From Tetramitus jugosus (Eukaryota > Heterolobosea > Eutetramitea > Acrasida > Vahlkampfiidae): a DNA stretch of 64,000 nt. The stretch lies in contig OW569390.1 of NCBI GenBank assembly GCA_937625935.1, positions 124,001 to 188,000 of the forward strand, in the 5' to 3' direction. Below, piece after piece: positions 62,788 to 64,000 of the stretch (its first letter is position 1; each line of letters opens with the position of its first letter). The notes below the pieces were generated by a model. That model ran no database searches, was not told the origin of the DNA, and saw nothing but the letters and a program-made list of their open reading frames with translations. A program made the translations under genes and the position numbers.

Positions 62788-64000
62788 ATGCACAGGAATT
62801 CATTCAAGACACCAGAAGGCACCTATCAGGTTGATCTACACTTGAGATTGCATGCGATCAATGGTGGAGCAAAACCACTGTACCAAAAATCAAGGAGTCA
62901 ACTCCGAGCGATCCACATTGACCTCGTTGATTCTCAATTTTTGGCGCCAAATCAATCTCCGCTCCCCACTACAACAACTGCCAGCACGCCAACCATCACA
63001 AAATCAACTTCTCAATCAAAGCTCGCATCATCATCCAACAACAACAACAATAATAATAATATCCTGCCACCAAAATTCAATCCATGCAGTGTCTATCTAA
63101 CAGTCAACACTGTAGACAACAAAGTGTTTTGTCATGATTTACTTGATTTGCTTTCATCAGTAACCAATAGCAACAATCACACTAATAACACTACTAATAC
63201 TACAAAAACAACTACTACTACTACGAACACTAATACGACTACAACGAGTGCTACAAATCAAAAAAAACACAACAAGAATCATCATCAAGAAGTATGGATC
63301 GATCAATTGTCATGTGATGTAGCACCTTGTTGTCATAAGCTCAGTGTTCAAGATTTGATCCAAAAGAAGACGTTGAATATTTTGATTGGTTTCATCAATG
63401 GAAGCATTGCCATTCACAATGCAATCACCAAGAAGAATTTAATTTTTAATCAAAAGGGAAACATTGATTCAACAATGGTCAAATGTGTACAATGGTGTCA
63501 CTCTCATATGTTGACTAATAGTAATACTGCTAGTAATACTACTAGTAATAGTAGTAATAGTAGTACTAGTAGTAGTAGTCATGGGAATAGTAGTAAGAAT
63601 AGTAACAATAGTAGTCAAACAACTGAAAATGCTTTAAGTGTCAAAAATATGAGTGCCGGAAGTTTTTTGGTGGCTCATCACAGTGGAAACATGTATTTAT
63701 ATCACAGATCATATTCTGATGTGACAACGACGACTGGAGAAGTGGTGCAATCAAATCTTGCTTCGTCTGCTGCGAACAATGCATTATCGAGTCAAAGTAT
63801 GACTGACAGTGAATATTCATATAGTCGGTCTAGGGTGCCCAACACGAATCCAATTGCCAAATTTCACGTATCCAACAGTCCATTGAACGATATTCAAGTG
63901 TCGATTGATGGCAAGTTTGTGGCTGTGGCGTGCAATAATGGATATTTGAAGGTGATTGAGATTCAGAGTGGAAAATTAGTGGTGTGCTTCCGGTCTTACT
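62788..64000 (+). CDS. WDR20: WDR20/creC-like WD40 protein, 5' part (runs off the window)
   Basis: The frame from ATG 62788 is open to the last base (404 codons) with no stop. The start RNSFKTPEGTYQVDLHLRL resembles the WDR20 N-terminus (FKTREGVY). Two Asn/Thr/Ser low-complexity inserts follow (about residues 90-105 and 130-165), with another near 245-275. SAGSFLVAHHSGNMYLYHR and SPLNDIQVSIDGKFVAVACN match the WDR20/DMWD/creC pattern FLVAHSSGNMYLYN and ALNEFAFSPDGKFLA. In animals and fungi these proteins activate USP12/USP46-type deubiquitinases. The C-terminal propeller blades lie beyond the window. Confidence 0.83.
   Translation, partial: MHRNSFKTPEGTYQVDLHLRLHAINGGAKPLYQKSRSQLRAIHIDLVDSQFLAPNQSPLPTTTTASTPTITKSTSQSKLASSSNNNNNNNNILPPKFNPCSVYLTVNTVDNKVFCHDLLDLLSSVTNSNNHTNNTTNTTKTTTTTTNTNTTTTSATNQKKHNKNHHQEVWIDQLSCDVAPCCHKLSVQDLIQKKTLNILIGFINGSIAIHNAITKKNLIFNQKGNIDSTMVKCVQWCHSHMLTNSNTASNTTSNSSNSSTSSSSHGNSSKNSNNSSQTTENALSVKNMSAGSFLVAHHSGNMYLYHRSYSDVTTTTGEVVQSNLASSAANNALSSQSMTDSEYSYSRSRVPNTNPIAKFHVSNSPLNDIQVSIDGKFVAVACNNGYLKVIEIQSGKLVVCFRSY

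Noticed and set aside
63000..63640. Possible microsatellite or CRISPR-like repeats
   Set aside because: AAC, ACT and AGT runs are in-frame codons for Asn, Thr and Ser inserts in the WDR20-like protein; there are no spaced direct repeats.

Overview
This is nuclear DNA from a eukaryotic microbe. It is gene-dense on both strands and has few introns, mostly 59-71 nt (up to about 330 nt in the Rac gene), with GTAAGT/GTATGT-like donors. Proteins carry Asn, Gln, Ser and Thr runs. The gene set (coatomer alpha, HOPS Vps41, PEX10, Rac GTPase, FANCE/FANCI, KIFBP, WDR20, an ITPK-type kinase) and this compact style fit a free-living heterolobosean amoeboflagellate such as Naegleria or a relative. That assignment is inference from gene content and style, not from a marker gene.

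Layout. 1-1.7 kb: no convincing gene. 1.7-21.1 kb: a small uncertain ORF, a putative mitochondrial protein (-), an ITPK1-like inositol kinase (-), PEX10 (+), FANCE (-) head-to-head with FANCI (+), a coiled-coil protein (+), coatomer alpha (+) and a drug/metabolite transporter (+). 21.5-22.7 kb: chimeric LINE fragment A, then tRNA-Ser(GCT). 22.8-32.7 kb: six genes on the minus strand (VPS41, a 67-codon ORF, an F-box protein, a type I membrane protein, a trypsin-like protease and a cysteine-type LRR protein). 32.9-41.8 kb: three LINE copies (D, B, C), all on the minus strand, stacked directly upstream of tRNA-Pro(AGG). 42.2-52.2 kb: a GSAP/pigeon-like protein, an AlkB-like dioxygenase, a cytochrome P450, an orphan gene and a secreted protein. 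52.5-55.0 kb: a 142-bp LINE tail (E), tRNA-Leu(CAA), a KIFBP homologue and a second identical tRNA-Leu(CAA). 55.3-64 kb: Rac GTPase, a kinase/F-box/GNAT fusion protein, an LRR-SulP transporter and the 5' part of a WDR20-like gene that runs off the window.

Most interesting signals. (1) A LINE system that appears to target tRNA genes: every LINE cluster lies about 30-45 bp upstream of a tRNA gene and in opposite orientation, with target-site duplications readable for three insertions. (2) Paired hairpins in the LINE 3' UTR whose stems vary with base pairing kept. (3) FANCE and FANCI diverge from one short promoter, and FANCI has Arg where the human monoubiquitinated Lys aligns. (4) A protein joining a Ser/Thr kinase, an F-box-like segment and a GNAT acetyltransferase. 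(5) A protist homologue of gamma-secretase activating protein. No tools were run. Families were assigned by reading motifs and from memory of the families.
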